A program made the translations under genes and the position numbers. A model generated the notes under the pieces. It made no database searches, was not told the origin of the DNA, and saw only the letters and a program-made list of their open reading frames with translations. A DNA stretch of 64,000 nucleotides from Bacterioplanoides pacificum (lineage in GTDB: Bacteria > Pseudomonadota > Gammaproteobacteria > Pseudomonadales > Oceanobacteraceae). The stretch is taken from assembly GCF_042648445.1 (NCBI RefSeq), contig NZ_JBHRYB010000001.1, forward strand, positions 186,001-250,000, written 5' to 3'. Shown here in pieces: positions 8,651 through 17,373 of the stretch (its first letter is position 1; every line of letters begins with the position of its first letter).

Positions 8651-10050
8651 GGCTGGGCTGTCTGACTCCGTGCCAGGGTATCGGCGTCTTCGTTATGCTC
8701 AGGCTGTGAACGACTGGCTGAGGTTTTGCCGGAGTTCGGTGACAGAATGGTCACGCCACGCAACAGGGTATGGGCTTCGTACAGCTGGAAGTCCTGTTTC
8801 AGCAGTTCGTTCGGACCTATGGTGCCATCCTGGTCTGGCTGACTGTCTTCGCTGGCCTGGTTGTCGTCCTGTTCCGGATTCTTCAGGTGGCCCGGCAGGT
8901 CGGATTCTTTATAAAAGCGATTTTCGTAGGTTTTCACTTCACTCTGTTCCACCCGGATGTCCGGCTCAATCCCCTGGGCCTGGATCGAGCGGCCGTTGGG
9001 GGTGAAATACCGGGCGGTGGTCAGTTTGATGGCGCTGTCTTCGGTGATTGGCAACACACTTTGTACCGAGCCTTTGCCAAATGAGCGGGTCCCGACAATC
9101 ACGGCGCGTTTATGATCTTGCAGGGCGCCGGCAACAATTTCGGAGGCGGAGGCTGAACCACCATTCACCAGCACCACGACCGGGATATCGCGCGCCGCGG
9201 TTTGTTTGGTCGCGGAAAAACGCAGCTCTGAGTTGGCTGCCCGGCCTTCGGTGTAAACGATCAGGCCTTCATCGATAAAGGCATCGGTGACTTCCACAGC
9301 CGCATCTAACACCCCGCCGGGGTTGTTGCGTAAGTCCAGGATCAGACCGTTCAGCGGCTCTTCGGCATGGGTCCAGGTTTCAATTGCGGCCGTTAATTCC
9401 GGGCCGGTTTTTTCCTGAAACTGGGTAATGCGCACATAGCCGATGCCACCACTGAGGGTTTCGGTGCGCACACTGGCGACTTTGATTTCGGCGCGTTGCA
9501 GGGTGAAACTGAGCAGCTCTTTTTCATTTTTACGGCGTACTTCCAGGGTAATTTCACTGCCGGGTTCACCACGCATGCGGTCGATGGCATCACTCAGGGT
9601 CATGCCCATGACGGCCTCACCGTCGAGGGTGACAATCAGGTCGCCACTCTGGATGCCGGCTTTTTGTGCCGGAGTATCATCGATTGGGGTAACCACCCGG
9701 ATCAGGCCGTCTTCCATACCGACTTCAATACCCAGACCTCCAAATTTACCGGAGGTATTTTCCTGCAGATCGGTAAAGGCTTCCGGCTGCAGGTAGGCTG
9801 AATGTGGATCGAGGGAGGTCAGCATGCCATTGATGGCGTATTCCAGCAGCGTGGTGTCGTCGACTTCTTCGACGTAGGCGCTGCGGATGCGTTCAAACAC
9901 TTCAGTGAAGTTGCGCAGTTCACGCAGTGGCAGTGGTGCCGGAGCTGAGCTGATTTCTTCGCTAACGGGTTGTTCGGCCAGGGCCGCCGGAGAAATGGCC
10001 AGGCTAAGCAGCAGCGCCGGAAGTAAACGAAGGGAAATAACAGAAGACAT
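8647..10050 (-). CDS. ctpA: Carboxy-terminal processing protease (S41 family)
   Basis: This 467-aa periplasmic serine protease has a signal peptide (residues 1-25, ending SPAALA) and a PDZ domain at ~100-180 (FGGLGIEVGMEDG ... AGIQSGDLI). In the S41 catalytic core, Ser301 lies in GGSASASE and Lys326 in FGKGSVQ, 25 residues apart as in Tsp/Prc. The tail after ~390 is acidic and Gln/Asp-rich. Such enzymes trim exported proteins and control peptidoglycan hydrolases, which fits the EnvC activator encoded just upstream. The ATG at 10050 follows a weak ribosome site. Confidence 0.93.
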   Translation of the reverse strand: MSSVISLRLLPALLLSLAISPAALAEQPVSEEISSAPAPLPLRELRNFTEVFERIRSAYVEEVDDTTLLEYAINGMLTSLDPHSAYLQPEAFTDLQENTSGKFGGLGIEVGMEDGLIRVVTPIDDTPAQKAGIQSGDLIVTLDGEAVMGMTLSDAIDRMRGEPGSEITLEVRRKNEKELLSFTLQRAEIKVASVRTETLSGGIGYVRITQFQEKTGPELTAAIETWTHAEEPLNGLILDLRNNPGGVLDAAVEVTDAFIDEGLIVYTEGRAANSELRFSATKQTAARDIPVVVLVNGGSASASEIVAGALQDHKRAVIVGTRSFGKGSVQSVLPITEDSAIKLTTARYFTPNGRSIQAQGIEPDIRVEQSEVKTYENRFYKESDLPGHLKNPEQDDNQASEDSQPDQDGTIGPNELLKQDFQLYEAHTLLRGVTILSPNSGKTSASRSQPEHNEDADTLARSQTAQP

Positions 10051-10144
10051 GAAAAACGCTAACTCTGATAAATAGATGTTGGATTCTGAAGAATGGCATA
10101 AAAGCCTGCCATTGAAAAACCTTGGCTACCGCGAGCGTGCTGAT

Positions 10145-11299
10145 TCAGCGCCGCCGCAGCCAGGCAGCCGGGTCTTTTGGCCGGCCCTGATGACGAATTT
10201 CGAAATACAGGTTGGCGCGGCCACTGTCCTGACTGATGCCGGATAAGGCCAGTACATCGCCCTGATTGACCCAGGCGCCAACGTCGTAAAATAACGTCTG
10301 GTTATGGGCGTACAGGCTTAAATACCCTTCGCCGTGGTCAATGATGGTTAATAAACCAAAGCCGCGCAGCCAGTCAGCAAAAACCACCCGGCCGTGGTGG
10401 ACGGCGCGGACTTTCTGGCCTTCGTGAGTGCTGATCAGCCAGCCGTTCCAGCGCGCATGCTGATCGCGCTGATTGCCAAAGGCTTTAAGGATACGGCCGC
10501 TGGCCGGACGGGGGAGTTTACCGCGCATGGCACGAAACGGTCGTTCGTCGTTTTTACGGGGACTGTTGCTCAGCAGTGTCTGCACTTCGTTTAACAGTTG
10601 TTCCAGCCGGCGGCGGTTGGCCTGCTTGCGCTTCAGCTGTGATTCTTTGCTGTTCAGCTGCTGGCTGAGACTGGCGAGTAATTTTTTCTGTTCGGCTTTA
10701 CGGGCGGTTAAACGGCGGTTTTGTTGCAGCAAACGGCTTTCGGTCTGTTGCAGTTGCTGCTCCTGAGCCACGACCTGTTCGGCGATGGTTTCCAGCCGTT
10801 GCAACTCGGCAATCAGCTGGCGGATATGGTTAATACGGGCCTGATTAAAATAATCGAAATAACGCATCATACGTTGTAACTGCTGCGGATCATCCTGATT
10901 GAGCAGCAGTTTCAGTGGCCCCTGGTCGCCCAGCTGGTGCGCGGCGCGTACCTGTTCAGCCAGATGCTGGTGGTGTTGCTTACGGATGTGACGGAGCTGG
11001 CTCTGCTCCTGGCGGAGCTTTTTTAGGCGGGCCTGCTCCTCCTTCAGCTCAGTACGGGTGGTTTCTACCTGTTTTAACAGCTCAGCGATTTCCAGATCGG
11101 ATGTGCGTAACGCCTTATCCAGCTCACTGTATTCGTCCTTGGCGTTGCTGAGCCATTGCTCCAGTTTGTGAATTTCCTGCTTCAGCGCTTCCAGGCGCTG
11201 TTCATCACTGGCGCTGGCGGCTGCCGGCCATAACAGGCACAGCAGCAGAGTGGCCGTTGCCGCAAAACATGACTTGGCGTTTAACATCCTGGTCGTCAT
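10145..11299 (-). CDS. envC: Murein hydrolase activator EnvC-like (M23 domain)
   Basis: The protein has 384 aa from ATG 11299 (13 nt after the gpmI stop); a TTG at 11326 would overlap gpmI and lacks support. The signal peptide ends near PAAASA. Residues ~35-240 form a long coiled coil rich in Leu/Glu/Gln/Arg. The C-terminal LytM/M23-like domain contains HHGRVVFADWLRGFG and HNQTL. The first metal-site motif (HxxxD) is altered, starting at STHEGQKVRA, as in the non-catalytic EnvC group that activates amidases AmiA/AmiB at the septum. It is in an operon with gpmI and ctpA. Confidence 0.88.
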   Translation of the reverse strand: MTTRMLNAKSCFAATATLLLCLLWPAAASASDEQRLEALKQEIHKLEQWLSNAKDEYSELDKALRTSDLEIAELLKQVETTRTELKEEQARLKKLRQEQSQLRHIRKQHHQHLAEQVRAAHQLGDQGPLKLLLNQDDPQQLQRMMRYFDYFNQARINHIRQLIAELQRLETIAEQVVAQEQQLQQTESRLLQQNRRLTARKAEQKKLLASLSQQLNSKESQLKRKQANRRRLEQLLNEVQTLLSNSPRKNDERPFRAMRGKLPRPASGRILKAFGNQRDQHARWNGWLISTHEGQKVRAVHHGRVVFADWLRGFGLLTIIDHGEGYLSLYAHNQTLFYDVGAWVNQGDVLALSGISQDSGRANLYFEIRHQGRPKDPAAWLRRR

Positions 11300-11312
11300 C
11301 CCGGGTGTGGTT

Positions 11313-12854
11313 TCAGGAGAAATCAATCAGTGGTTTGCCGGTCATTTCTGCCGGTTGCTGCAGATTCATCATCGCCAGCAGTGTGGGCGCCACGTCACAC
11401 AGACGGCCTGGCTCTAATGTCAGTGGCTGCTGCCGGCCATGGACATAAATCATATCCACCGGACCGGTGGTGTGTTGAGTCATCGGCCGGCCCTGGTCGT
11501 CGACCATCATTTCGGCGTTGCCGTGATCGGCGGTGATTAAACATTCGCCGCCGACTTCCAGTAACGCGTCGGTGACTCGTTTGATGCTGGCATCAATCGC
11601 TTCGGCGGCTTTTAATGTCGCTTCGTAAGAGCCGGTATGGCCGACCATATCGCCGTTGGCGTAGTTACAGACAATCAGGTCGTAGTCACCTGATTTAATT
11701 GCCGCAACCAGTTTGTCGGTCACTTCCGGAGCACTCATTTCCGGCTGTAAATCGTAGGTGGCGACATCCGGTGACTGGATCAGTTCACGGCTTTCACCAT
11801 CGTACAGCGCTTCGCGGCCGCCGGAGAAAAAGAAGGTCACGTGAGCGTATTTTTCTGTTTCAGCAATACGCAGCTGCTTCAGGCCGAGATTGGCAACGTA
11901 TTCGCCCAGGCCATTGACCAGTGCCTGAGGTGGGTAAGCGCAGTTCGCCGGAATGGTGGCGGCGTATTCAGTCATCATCACAAAATCTGACAACTTCGGT
12001 GTCAGGTTACGTTCGAAGCCGCTGAAATCATCGCCTTCGACAAAGGCGCGGGTCAGTTCCCGGGCGCGGTCCGGACGGAAGTTAAAGAAGATAATGCTGT
12101 CGCCGTCTTTTACCTGAGCATCGGCCTCACCAATAATGGTGGCCTGCACAAATTCATCGTTTTCGTCGCGGGCATAAGCGGCGTTTAATGCCTCAATACC
12201 GGTGCTGGCCGTAAACGGCGCTTTGCCTTCGGTCATGGCGACATAACTTTGCTCGATACGTTCCCAGCGGTTGTCACGGTCCATCGCATAAAAGCGGCCG
12301 ATCAGGCTGGCCAGTTTGCCGTTGCCGAGTTCCGCCAGTTTGTTTTCGATCAGTTGAATGGACGGTTCGGCCGAGCGTGGTGGCATATCGCGGCCATCGA
12401 GAATGCCGTGTACATTGCTGCGTTTGACACCCCGTGCTTTGGCCATCTCCAGCAAGGCAACCAGATGGTCTTCATGGCTGTGAACACCACCGGGCGATAA
12501 CAGGCCAACAAAATGGACCGCGCCGTCGGCGGCGATGGCTTTATCCATGGCGGCAGCCAGTGCGTCGTTCTGTTGCAGCTGGTTATCGGCAATGGCTTTG
12601 TTGATGCGGGTGTAGTTCTGATACACGATCCGGCCGGCACCCAGATTCATATGGCCCACTTCGGAGTTGCCCATCTGGCCGTCGGGTAAACCGACCGCGG
12701 CGCCGGAAGTTTGCATCAGGGCGTTCGGGTATTGCTCCAGCAGGCGATCCCAGGTGGGCGTGGGGGCGTTGGCAATCGCATTGTGTTCGGTTTCTTCACG
12801 ATGGCCCCAGCCATCCAGAATGATCAGTGCTGTTGGAGTAGGACGTGACGTCAT
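11313..12854 (-). CDS. gpmI: Cofactor-independent phosphoglycerate mutase
   Basis: This 513-aa enzyme of glycolysis interconverts 3- and 2-phosphoglycerate using two Mn ions. The frame extends to 12998, but the conserved N-terminus PTALIILDGWGHRE sets the start at ATG 12854. The phosphoserine site is in GQMGNSEVGHMNLGAGR, and metal ligands are visible in ITADHGNAE and CNYANGDMVGHTG. It has normal family length. It leads the leftward gpmI-envC-ctpA-yibQ cluster and is divergent from yibN. Confidence 0.96.
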   Translation of the reverse strand: MTSRPTPTALIILDGWGHREETEHNAIANAPTPTWDRLLEQYPNALMQTSGAAVGLPDGQMGNSEVGHMNLGAGRIVYQNYTRINKAIADNQLQQNDALAAAMDKAIAADGAVHFVGLLSPGGVHSHEDHLVALLEMAKARGVKRSNVHGILDGRDMPPRSAEPSIQLIENKLAELGNGKLASLIGRFYAMDRDNRWERIEQSYVAMTEGKAPFTASTGIEALNAAYARDENDEFVQATIIGEADAQVKDGDSIIFFNFRPDRARELTRAFVEGDDFSGFERNLTPKLSDFVMMTEYAATIPANCAYPPQALVNGLGEYVANLGLKQLRIAETEKYAHVTFFFSGGREALYDGESRELIQSPDVATYDLQPEMSAPEVTDKLVAAIKSGDYDLIVCNYANGDMVGHTGSYEATLKAAEAIDASIKRVTDALLEVGGECLITADHGNAEMMVDDQGRPMTQHTTGPVDMIYVHGRQQPLTLEPGRLCDVAPTLLAMMNLQQPAEMTGKPLIDFS

Positions 12855-13032
12855 GCAAACAAACTCAATTGAAGTGAACGAAAGTCGCGCATTGTACCTA
12901 AATTGCTCAGCTTCGGCATCTTCCGCCATCACCTTGCTGACACTAAGCCGGCCGGCGAGGAGCACAACCGGGTTGTAATTGCCGCACATCATCGCCATTA
13001 ACGGATATTAACCGCTGATCGGTGGCTGACTG

Positions 13033-13061
13033 TGGAGCCAAACCGGGCGGAGCGCTATACT
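13033..13061 (+). promoter_or_regulatory. Possible sigma-70 promoter for yibN-secB
   Basis: TATACT at 13056-13061 is a good -10 hexamer. The -35 at the right spacing (TGGAGC) is poor. The 299-bp gap 12855-13153 must also hold the divergent gpmI promoter, for which I see no clear consensus. Confidence 0.3.
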
Positions 13062-13153
13062 GCGCGCTCATTTTTCGCTGTGGTGCTGGTAGCGGTGTTT
13101 TTGCACGGTTGTCATATCCCGGTCATTTAACCGATTAACGATATAGGTCTCTT

Positions 13154-13564
13154 ATGGATCAGCTTTTTGAATTCATTGGTAATCACTGGTGGTTAGTAGG
13201 TATCTGGGGTGTCTTCCTGGCTGCTTTGCTGTGGGATAACAACCGGCGTGCCGGCCAGTCTGTGTCGACGGCGCAGGCCACTCAGCTGATCAATAAAGAA
13301 GACGCTGTGGTACTGGATATCCGCGATAAAGCCGATTTTGGTGCCGGCCACCTGGCCAATGCGATCAATATCCCTTATGCCAGCCTGGCAACTCGCATGA
13401 ACGAGTTATCGGCTCATAAAGACAAACCCATCATCCTGGTGTGCAAAACCGGTCAGACGGTCAGCATGGCGGGCAAAATGTTGCGTGAAAAAGGCTACAA
13501 CGCAGTACGCCTGAGCGGTGGCATGATGGAGTGGAACGCACAAAACCTGCCGCTAGTGAAATAA
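13154..13564 (+). CDS. yibN: Membrane-anchored rhodanese-like protein YibN
   Basis: The protein has 136 aa: one N-terminal membrane helix (~12-28, WWLVGIWGVFLAALLW) and then a rhodanese domain. The active-site loop is VCKTGQTVS, with the catalytic Cys that would carry a persulfide. DIRDKADFGAGHLANAINIP is the usual rhodanese start. YibN is normally followed by grxC and secB; here secB follows directly after 35 nt and grxC is absent. Exact sulfur acceptor unknown. Confidence 0.92.
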   Translation: MDQLFEFIGNHWWLVGIWGVFLAALLWDNNRRAGQSVSTAQATQLINKEDAVVLDIRDKADFGAGHLANAINIPYASLATRMNELSAHKDKPIILVCKTGQTVSMAGKMLREKGYNAVRLSGGMMEWNAQNLPLVK

Positions 13565-13599
13565 CAGGTTTTAACAATAACGATTAAGGAATCATGACA

Positions 13600-14076
13600 A
13601 TGGCAGAGAACCAAGCTCAGTTTGCGCTGCAACGTATTTACATCAAAGACGCCTCGTTTGAAGCGCCGAACGCTCCGGCTTCATTCACTAAAGAGTGGAA
13701 ACCTGAAATCAAGCTGGACCTCAACTCCGGTGCCCGTAAACTGGACGAGCAGCACTTTGAAGTCAGCGTGAAAGTAACGGTAACGGCGACTAACGCTGAT
13801 GAAACGGCATTTCTGGTAGAGCTGGAGCAGGCTGGTCTGTTCACTATGGCGAATATCCCGGAAGAGCAACTGAAGCCAATGCTGGGTGCTATGTGTCCGA
13901 ATATTCTGTTCCCGTACCTGCGTGAAAGCATCGACAGCCTGGTGGTTAAAGGTGGCTTCCCGGCACTGATGCTGGCACCGGTTAACTTTGATGCTCTGTA
14001 CCAGCAACGGCTGCAGCAGGAGCAACAAAAAGCCGCTGAACAGGCTCAGGCCGAAGGTTCTGAAACCATTCAGTAA
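13600..14076 (+). CDS. secB: Protein-export chaperone SecB
   Basis: This 158-aa tetrameric cytosolic chaperone keeps preproteins unfolded and passes them to SecA. The hallmark LQRIYIKDASFEAPNAP is at the N-terminus, with CPNILFPYLRE and GGFPALMLAPVNFDALY near the end. Two ATGs are possible (13594 and 13600); AAGGA at 13586-13590 gives the second a 9-nt spacing and the first only 3 nt, so I chose 13600. A strong hairpin terminator follows. It probably forms an operon with yibN. Confidence 0.96.
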   Translation: MAENQAQFALQRIYIKDASFEAPNAPASFTKEWKPEIKLDLNSGARKLDEQHFEVSVKVTVTATNADETAFLVELEQAGLFTMANIPEEQLKPMLGAMCPNILFPYLRESIDSLVVKGGFPALMLAPVNFDALYQQRLQQEQQKAAEQAQAEGSETIQ

Positions 14077-14097
14077 GATTGCTTCCAGACATAAAAA

Positions 14098-14132
14098 AAC
14101 CGCTGAGCGACGCCATCGCTCAGCGGTTTTTT
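14098..14132. terminator. Bidirectional Rho-independent terminator between secB and trmL
   Basis: An 11-bp perfect stem (CCGCTGAGCGA / TCGCTCAGCGG) with a 5-nt loop spans 14100-14126. It is flanked by an A run on the left and a T run on the right, so it can work for secB (+) and for trmL (-), which ends at 14142. Confidence 0.93.
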
Positions 14133-14141
14133 ATGTCGTCT

Positions 14142-14609
14142 TCAGCTGCTGGCGCCGTCATAACCTATCTGGCGCCAGGCCTCGTACACCATCACAGACA
14201 CGCAGTTCGACAGGTTCATACTGCGGCTGTCGGCCATCATAGGTAACCGTAACCAGTGTTCATGCGGAAACTGCAGGCGTACGTCTTCGGGTAAGCCACG
14301 GGTTTCCGGACCAAACATCAGATAATCGCCCTGTTTAAAACCGACATCCGAATGGGTGGTTTTTCCTTTGGTGGTCAGACAATACAGAGTTGATGGTGCC
14401 TCGCTTGCCATAAAGGCGGCGAAGTCCTTGTGAATGCGGACCTCAGCCCATTCGTGGTAGTCCAGCCCGGCGCGGCGCAATGCCTTTTCTTCCATATTAA
14501 AACCCAGTGGTTCAATCAGGTGTAACTGACAGCCGGTATTGGCGCATAAACGTATGATATTACCGGTGTTGGGCGGGATTTCAGGCTCGAACAAAACGAT
14601 ATTAAACAT
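14142..14609 (-). CDS. trmL: tRNA (cytidine/uridine-34-2'-O)-methyltransferase
   Basis: This 155-aa SPOUT-class enzyme methylates the wobble ribose of tRNA-Leu isoacceptors. It shows the full family pattern: FEPEIPPNTGNIIRLCANTG at the N-terminus, LMFGPETRGLPED, and the knot segment MADSRSMNLSNCVSVMVYEA. Length is normal. It is alone on the minus strand, convergent with secB. Its promoter lies in 14610-14731, shared with the divergent MSHA locus. Confidence 0.95.
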   Translation of the reverse strand: MFNIVLFEPEIPPNTGNIIRLCANTGCQLHLIEPLGFNMEEKALRRAGLDYHEWAEVRIHKDFAAFMASEAPSTLYCLTTKGKTTHSDVGFKQGDYLMFGPETRGLPEDVRLQFPHEHWLRLPMMADSRSMNLSNCVSVMVYEAWRQIGYDGASS

Positions 14610-14731
14610 GGGGTCAGGTCAACAACTGAGCGGAATGAGACCGCCATTATAGTCAGGACTGGACGGTAAGACTATGTGAGCCAAAAGCTGGTCTACACTT
14701 AGGTCAGTTAACACCGGTATTGAGGATTGGC

Positions 14732-15685
14732 ATGCGCTGGCCCTGGCAGAAACACACCACAACTCAACAGCGTTGTCTCGGCATTGAGCTTCACAACGGT
14801 CAGGCTTTCGCCGTGTTGCGCGATGTTCATGGCGTGACCGAGCGGTTTTTGCCTCAAGCTGAACACCAGGGGCTGGAACCTCTGGCGCTGTGGCTGAAGC
14901 AGCTGCGCCGGCAACAACCGGGTCTGCAACAATTGCCGGTGACGATTTCACTTGATCATAACGATTATGAGCTGCATCTGTTAGAAGCACCGCGGGTGCC
15001 GGATGACGAGCTCAGCGATGCGTTGCGCTTCCGGGTCAAAGATATGGTGTCACAGCCGATTGAAACTCTGGTGGTGCAGGCGTTCCGGTTGCCGCAAGAC
15101 GCCTATCGCGGGCGGCTGGATATGGCGTTTGCGGCGGTTATCGAACGGGTGCGTATTCGCCAGCTGGTCGACTGGTGTGAACAGCAGCAGTTGTTATTAC
15201 AACACATCACCATTCCTGAACTGAGCATTCTGCAGCTGGTGGCTGAGCTGGAACCGGAAACCAGCGTCGGCGTGTTACGGCTGGATCAGAGCGCCGGTGA
15301 TTTCTATCTGTTTCTCGATGGCGGTCTGTATATGACCCGCAGTATTGGTGTTGGTAGCGACGATCTGGGATTACAACCACCGACAGACGGTGAATTTGAA
15401 CTGGAAAGCCACAGCCGGCTGGAGACCCTGGCGCTGGAGATTCAGCGCTCAATGGATTATTTCGAAAGCCAGCTGGGGATGGGCAGTGTCGGCCAGATCT
15501 GGGTCATGGTGCCCGACGGTGCTGAACTGGATGTGCTGTTACCTGATCTGGAGCAGGCGGTGAATACCCCGATCCGGACTCTGGCGCTCGACAGCCTGTT
15601 TAACCGCATGGCAGCACCGGCGACGTTAACCGCCTCGCTGGCAACCGCACTGGGAGGGAGCTTGTGCTATGAGCTGGCAGGTTAA
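14732..15685 (+). CDS. mshI: MSHA biogenesis protein MshI (PilM-like)
   Basis: This 317-aa cytoplasmic actin-fold protein of the PilM type forms the inner-membrane platform of the MSHA pilus. I set the start at ATG 14732, with GAGG 8 nt upstream; an in-frame TTG lies at 14720. The N-terminus MRWPWQKHTTTQQRCLGIEL matches MshI. Further support is position: it is the first gene of a contiguous msh locus and overlaps the PilN-like gene by 17 nt. Confidence 0.85.
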   Translation: MRWPWQKHTTTQQRCLGIELHNGQAFAVLRDVHGVTERFLPQAEHQGLEPLALWLKQLRRQQPGLQQLPVTISLDHNDYELHLLEAPRVPDDELSDALRFRVKDMVSQPIETLVVQAFRLPQDAYRGRLDMAFAAVIERVRIRQLVDWCEQQQLLLQHITIPELSILQLVAELEPETSVGVLRLDQSAGDFYLFLDGGLYMTRSIGVGSDDLGLQPPTDGEFELESHSRLETLALEIQRSMDYFESQLGMGSVGQIWVMVPDGAELDVLLPDLEQAVNTPIRTLALDSLFNRMAAPATLTASLATALGGSLCYELAG

Positions 15686-16355
15686 ACAGCAGATTAATTT
15701 TTTCAGCGACGAGTTTCGTCCACCGCAGTTGCCGGCGGAGGTGGCTACCTTATTGCAGGCGCTGGCCGGCAGCGTGGCACTGGTGCTGCTGTTGACCGTG
15801 CTGGCACTGGGCTACACGCGTTGGCAAAGTGCTCGTCTGGCGGATGCCGAGGAGCAGGCCGGGCAATTACAGCAACAGCTTGATCAGCTGCTGGCAGCCC
15901 GGCCACCACTGAGTCGTGATGCCGGACTGCAGCGTCAGCAACAGCAGGCGGTGGCGGCGTTACAGGCCAGTCGCCAGGTATTGAGTTACCTGACTCAGGG
16001 CAAGCTGCAACGCAGCCAGTCGTTTTCGGATCAGGTAGAGCAGCTGGGACAGCAGAATATCCGTGGCGTGTGGTTACAGCGTTTTCGTATCAGCAGTGAT
16101 GGCGTCAGGCTGCAGGGGTATCTCGATCAGCCACAGAAACTATCCGCTTATATCGCCAGCCTGGTGCAGCGCCCGGCCTATCAGGGAGTGGCGTTCCGAC
16201 ATGTTGATGTGCAAAAAAATGACCACCAGAACGGCCTGATATTTGAGCTCGACAGCCGCCCTTCGCCGGACGATACACAAACGGCCGAACAGCAGGCTTC
16301 CGGGCTGCGCCAGATTGATCGCCTGAAAACCCTGATGGCGGGAGAAAAATCATGA
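15669..16355 (+). CDS. PilN-like MSHA biogenesis protein (MshI2)
   Basis: The protein has 228 aa: a short cytoplasmic leader with the PilN-type INFFSDEFRP motif, which binds the PilM-like partner, then one membrane helix (~33-52), a Gln-rich coiled coil, and a periplasmic domain. In Shewanella-type loci this gene is called mshI2. It overlaps mshI at its start and mshJ at its end (ATGA), so the genes are coupled. Confidence 0.8.
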   Translation: MSWQVKQQINFFSDEFRPPQLPAEVATLLQALAGSVALVLLLTVLALGYTRWQSARLADAEEQAGQLQQQLDQLLAARPPLSRDAGLQRQQQQAVAALQASRQVLSYLTQGKLQRSQSFSDQVEQLGQQNIRGVWLQRFRISSDGVRLQGYLDQPQKLSAYIASLVQRPAYQGVAFRHVDVQKNDHQNGLIFELDSRPSPDDTQTAEQQASGLRQIDRLKTLMAGEKS

Positions 16356-17014
16356 CCAGCTGGTGGCAGCAGCCCAGAGCCGCGGCGCTGATTCAGCAGT
16401 ATCTCAATCTGAACCCACGTGAGCGCTGGCTGACGTTAATCACGCTGAGCTTATTGTTGTTGCTGCTTGGCAGCTGGCTGCTGGCGGAGCCTTTGTGGCG
16501 TGATGGCTGGCAGCGGCAACAGCAGGCGCAACAGCGTCAGCAGGAAAACCAGCAGCTGCAGCAACGGCTAAGCCAATTACAGAACACACCTGTGGTGGAT
16601 CCGAATCAGGTGTTACGTGATGAACTGGAGTTATTACGCAGTGAGCATCAGGCGATTGAACAACGTATTGCCAGCCTGACCGATGCCCTGGTGTCACCGC
16701 AGCAGATGGTCGTGGTACTGGAGCAGATGTTAACCCAGGACAGCCGGTTGAAAATTACCGGGCTGGTGACACTGCCGCAAGAAGAAATATTGCTCGGTGA
16801 AAGCGAACCCCGGGCGCGTTTATATAAGCACCGGTTAAGAATCACCCTGAGCGCCAGTTATCCCGCGTTGCTGGCCTACCTGCAACGACTGGATACGCTG
16901 AAATGGCGCTTGTATTGGCAGCTGCTGGATTATCAGGTGGAGCAATACCCGCGTGGTGAGGTCACGCTGGAGGTGTACACCCTGAGCAGCCGTGAAGATG
17001 TATTAGGAGGCTGA
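16352..17014 (+). CDS. mshJ: MSHA biogenesis protein MshJ (PilO-like)
   Basis: This 220-aa bitopic membrane protein has one helix at ~27-46 (LTLITLSLLLLLLGSWLLA), a long Gln/Arg-rich coiled coil, and then a small periplasmic alpha/beta domain (LRITLSASYPALLAYLQRLD), the PilO/GspM-like layout. It would pair with the PilN-like protein in the alignment complex. It is placed exactly where mshJ sits in known MSHA loci. Confidence 0.82.
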   Translation: MTSWWQQPRAAALIQQYLNLNPRERWLTLITLSLLLLLLGSWLLAEPLWRDGWQRQQQAQQRQQENQQLQQRLSQLQNTPVVDPNQVLRDELELLRSEHQAIEQRIASLTDALVSPQQMVVVLEQMLTQDSRLKITGLVTLPQEEILLGESEPRARLYKHRLRITLSASYPALLAYLQRLDTLKWRLYWQLLDYQVEQYPRGEVTLEVYTLSSREDVLGG

Positions 17015-17015
17015 T

Positions 17016-17369
17016 ATGGCGAGAATGTTTAACCCCTTAATGATGGCCCTCCTGACTCTGTTTATGGCAGTCGGCGTGCAGGCAGCTGATCCGACCCGGC
17101 CACCGGCCTGGTTACAGCGAGGAACGGCAGTGGCTCCGGTGCTTGCGCCAAGGTCGTATGTATTACAACAGATCCTGATTCAGGGTGAACGCCGCCGGGC
17201 GGTGATCAATGGCCGGTTATTACAACCGGGTGACACCATTGATGACGCCCGTGTGGTGGCGGTTAATCCGACAAATGTGACGCTGAAAACCGCGCGCCAA
17301 CAGCTGACTATTTCGTTGGCGGGCAGCAGTGCGGTGAAACTAACCACAACGGGCAGCAAGGCAGACTGA
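17016..17369 (+). CDS. mshK: MSHA biogenesis protein MshK (PilP-like)
   Basis: This 117-aa exported protein has a signal peptide ending VGVQA, followed at once by ADPTRPPAW, a strong MshK hallmark. The rest is a small beta domain (LQQILIQGERRRAVINGRLL) of the PilP/GspC HR type that docks on the secretin. A GGAGG site lies just ahead of the ATG at 17016. Confidence 0.85.
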   Translation: MARMFNPLMMALLTLFMAVGVQAADPTRPPAWLQRGTAVAPVLAPRSYVLQQILIQGERRRAVINGRLLQPGDTIDDARVVAVNPTNVTLKTARQQLTISLAGSSAVKLTTTGSKAD

Positions 17370-17373
17370 TTTT

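Noticed and set aside
11313..12998. Longer start of gpmI at 12998
   Set aside because: The conserved N-terminus begins at 12854; the extra residues match nothing in the family and would use up the divergent promoter region.
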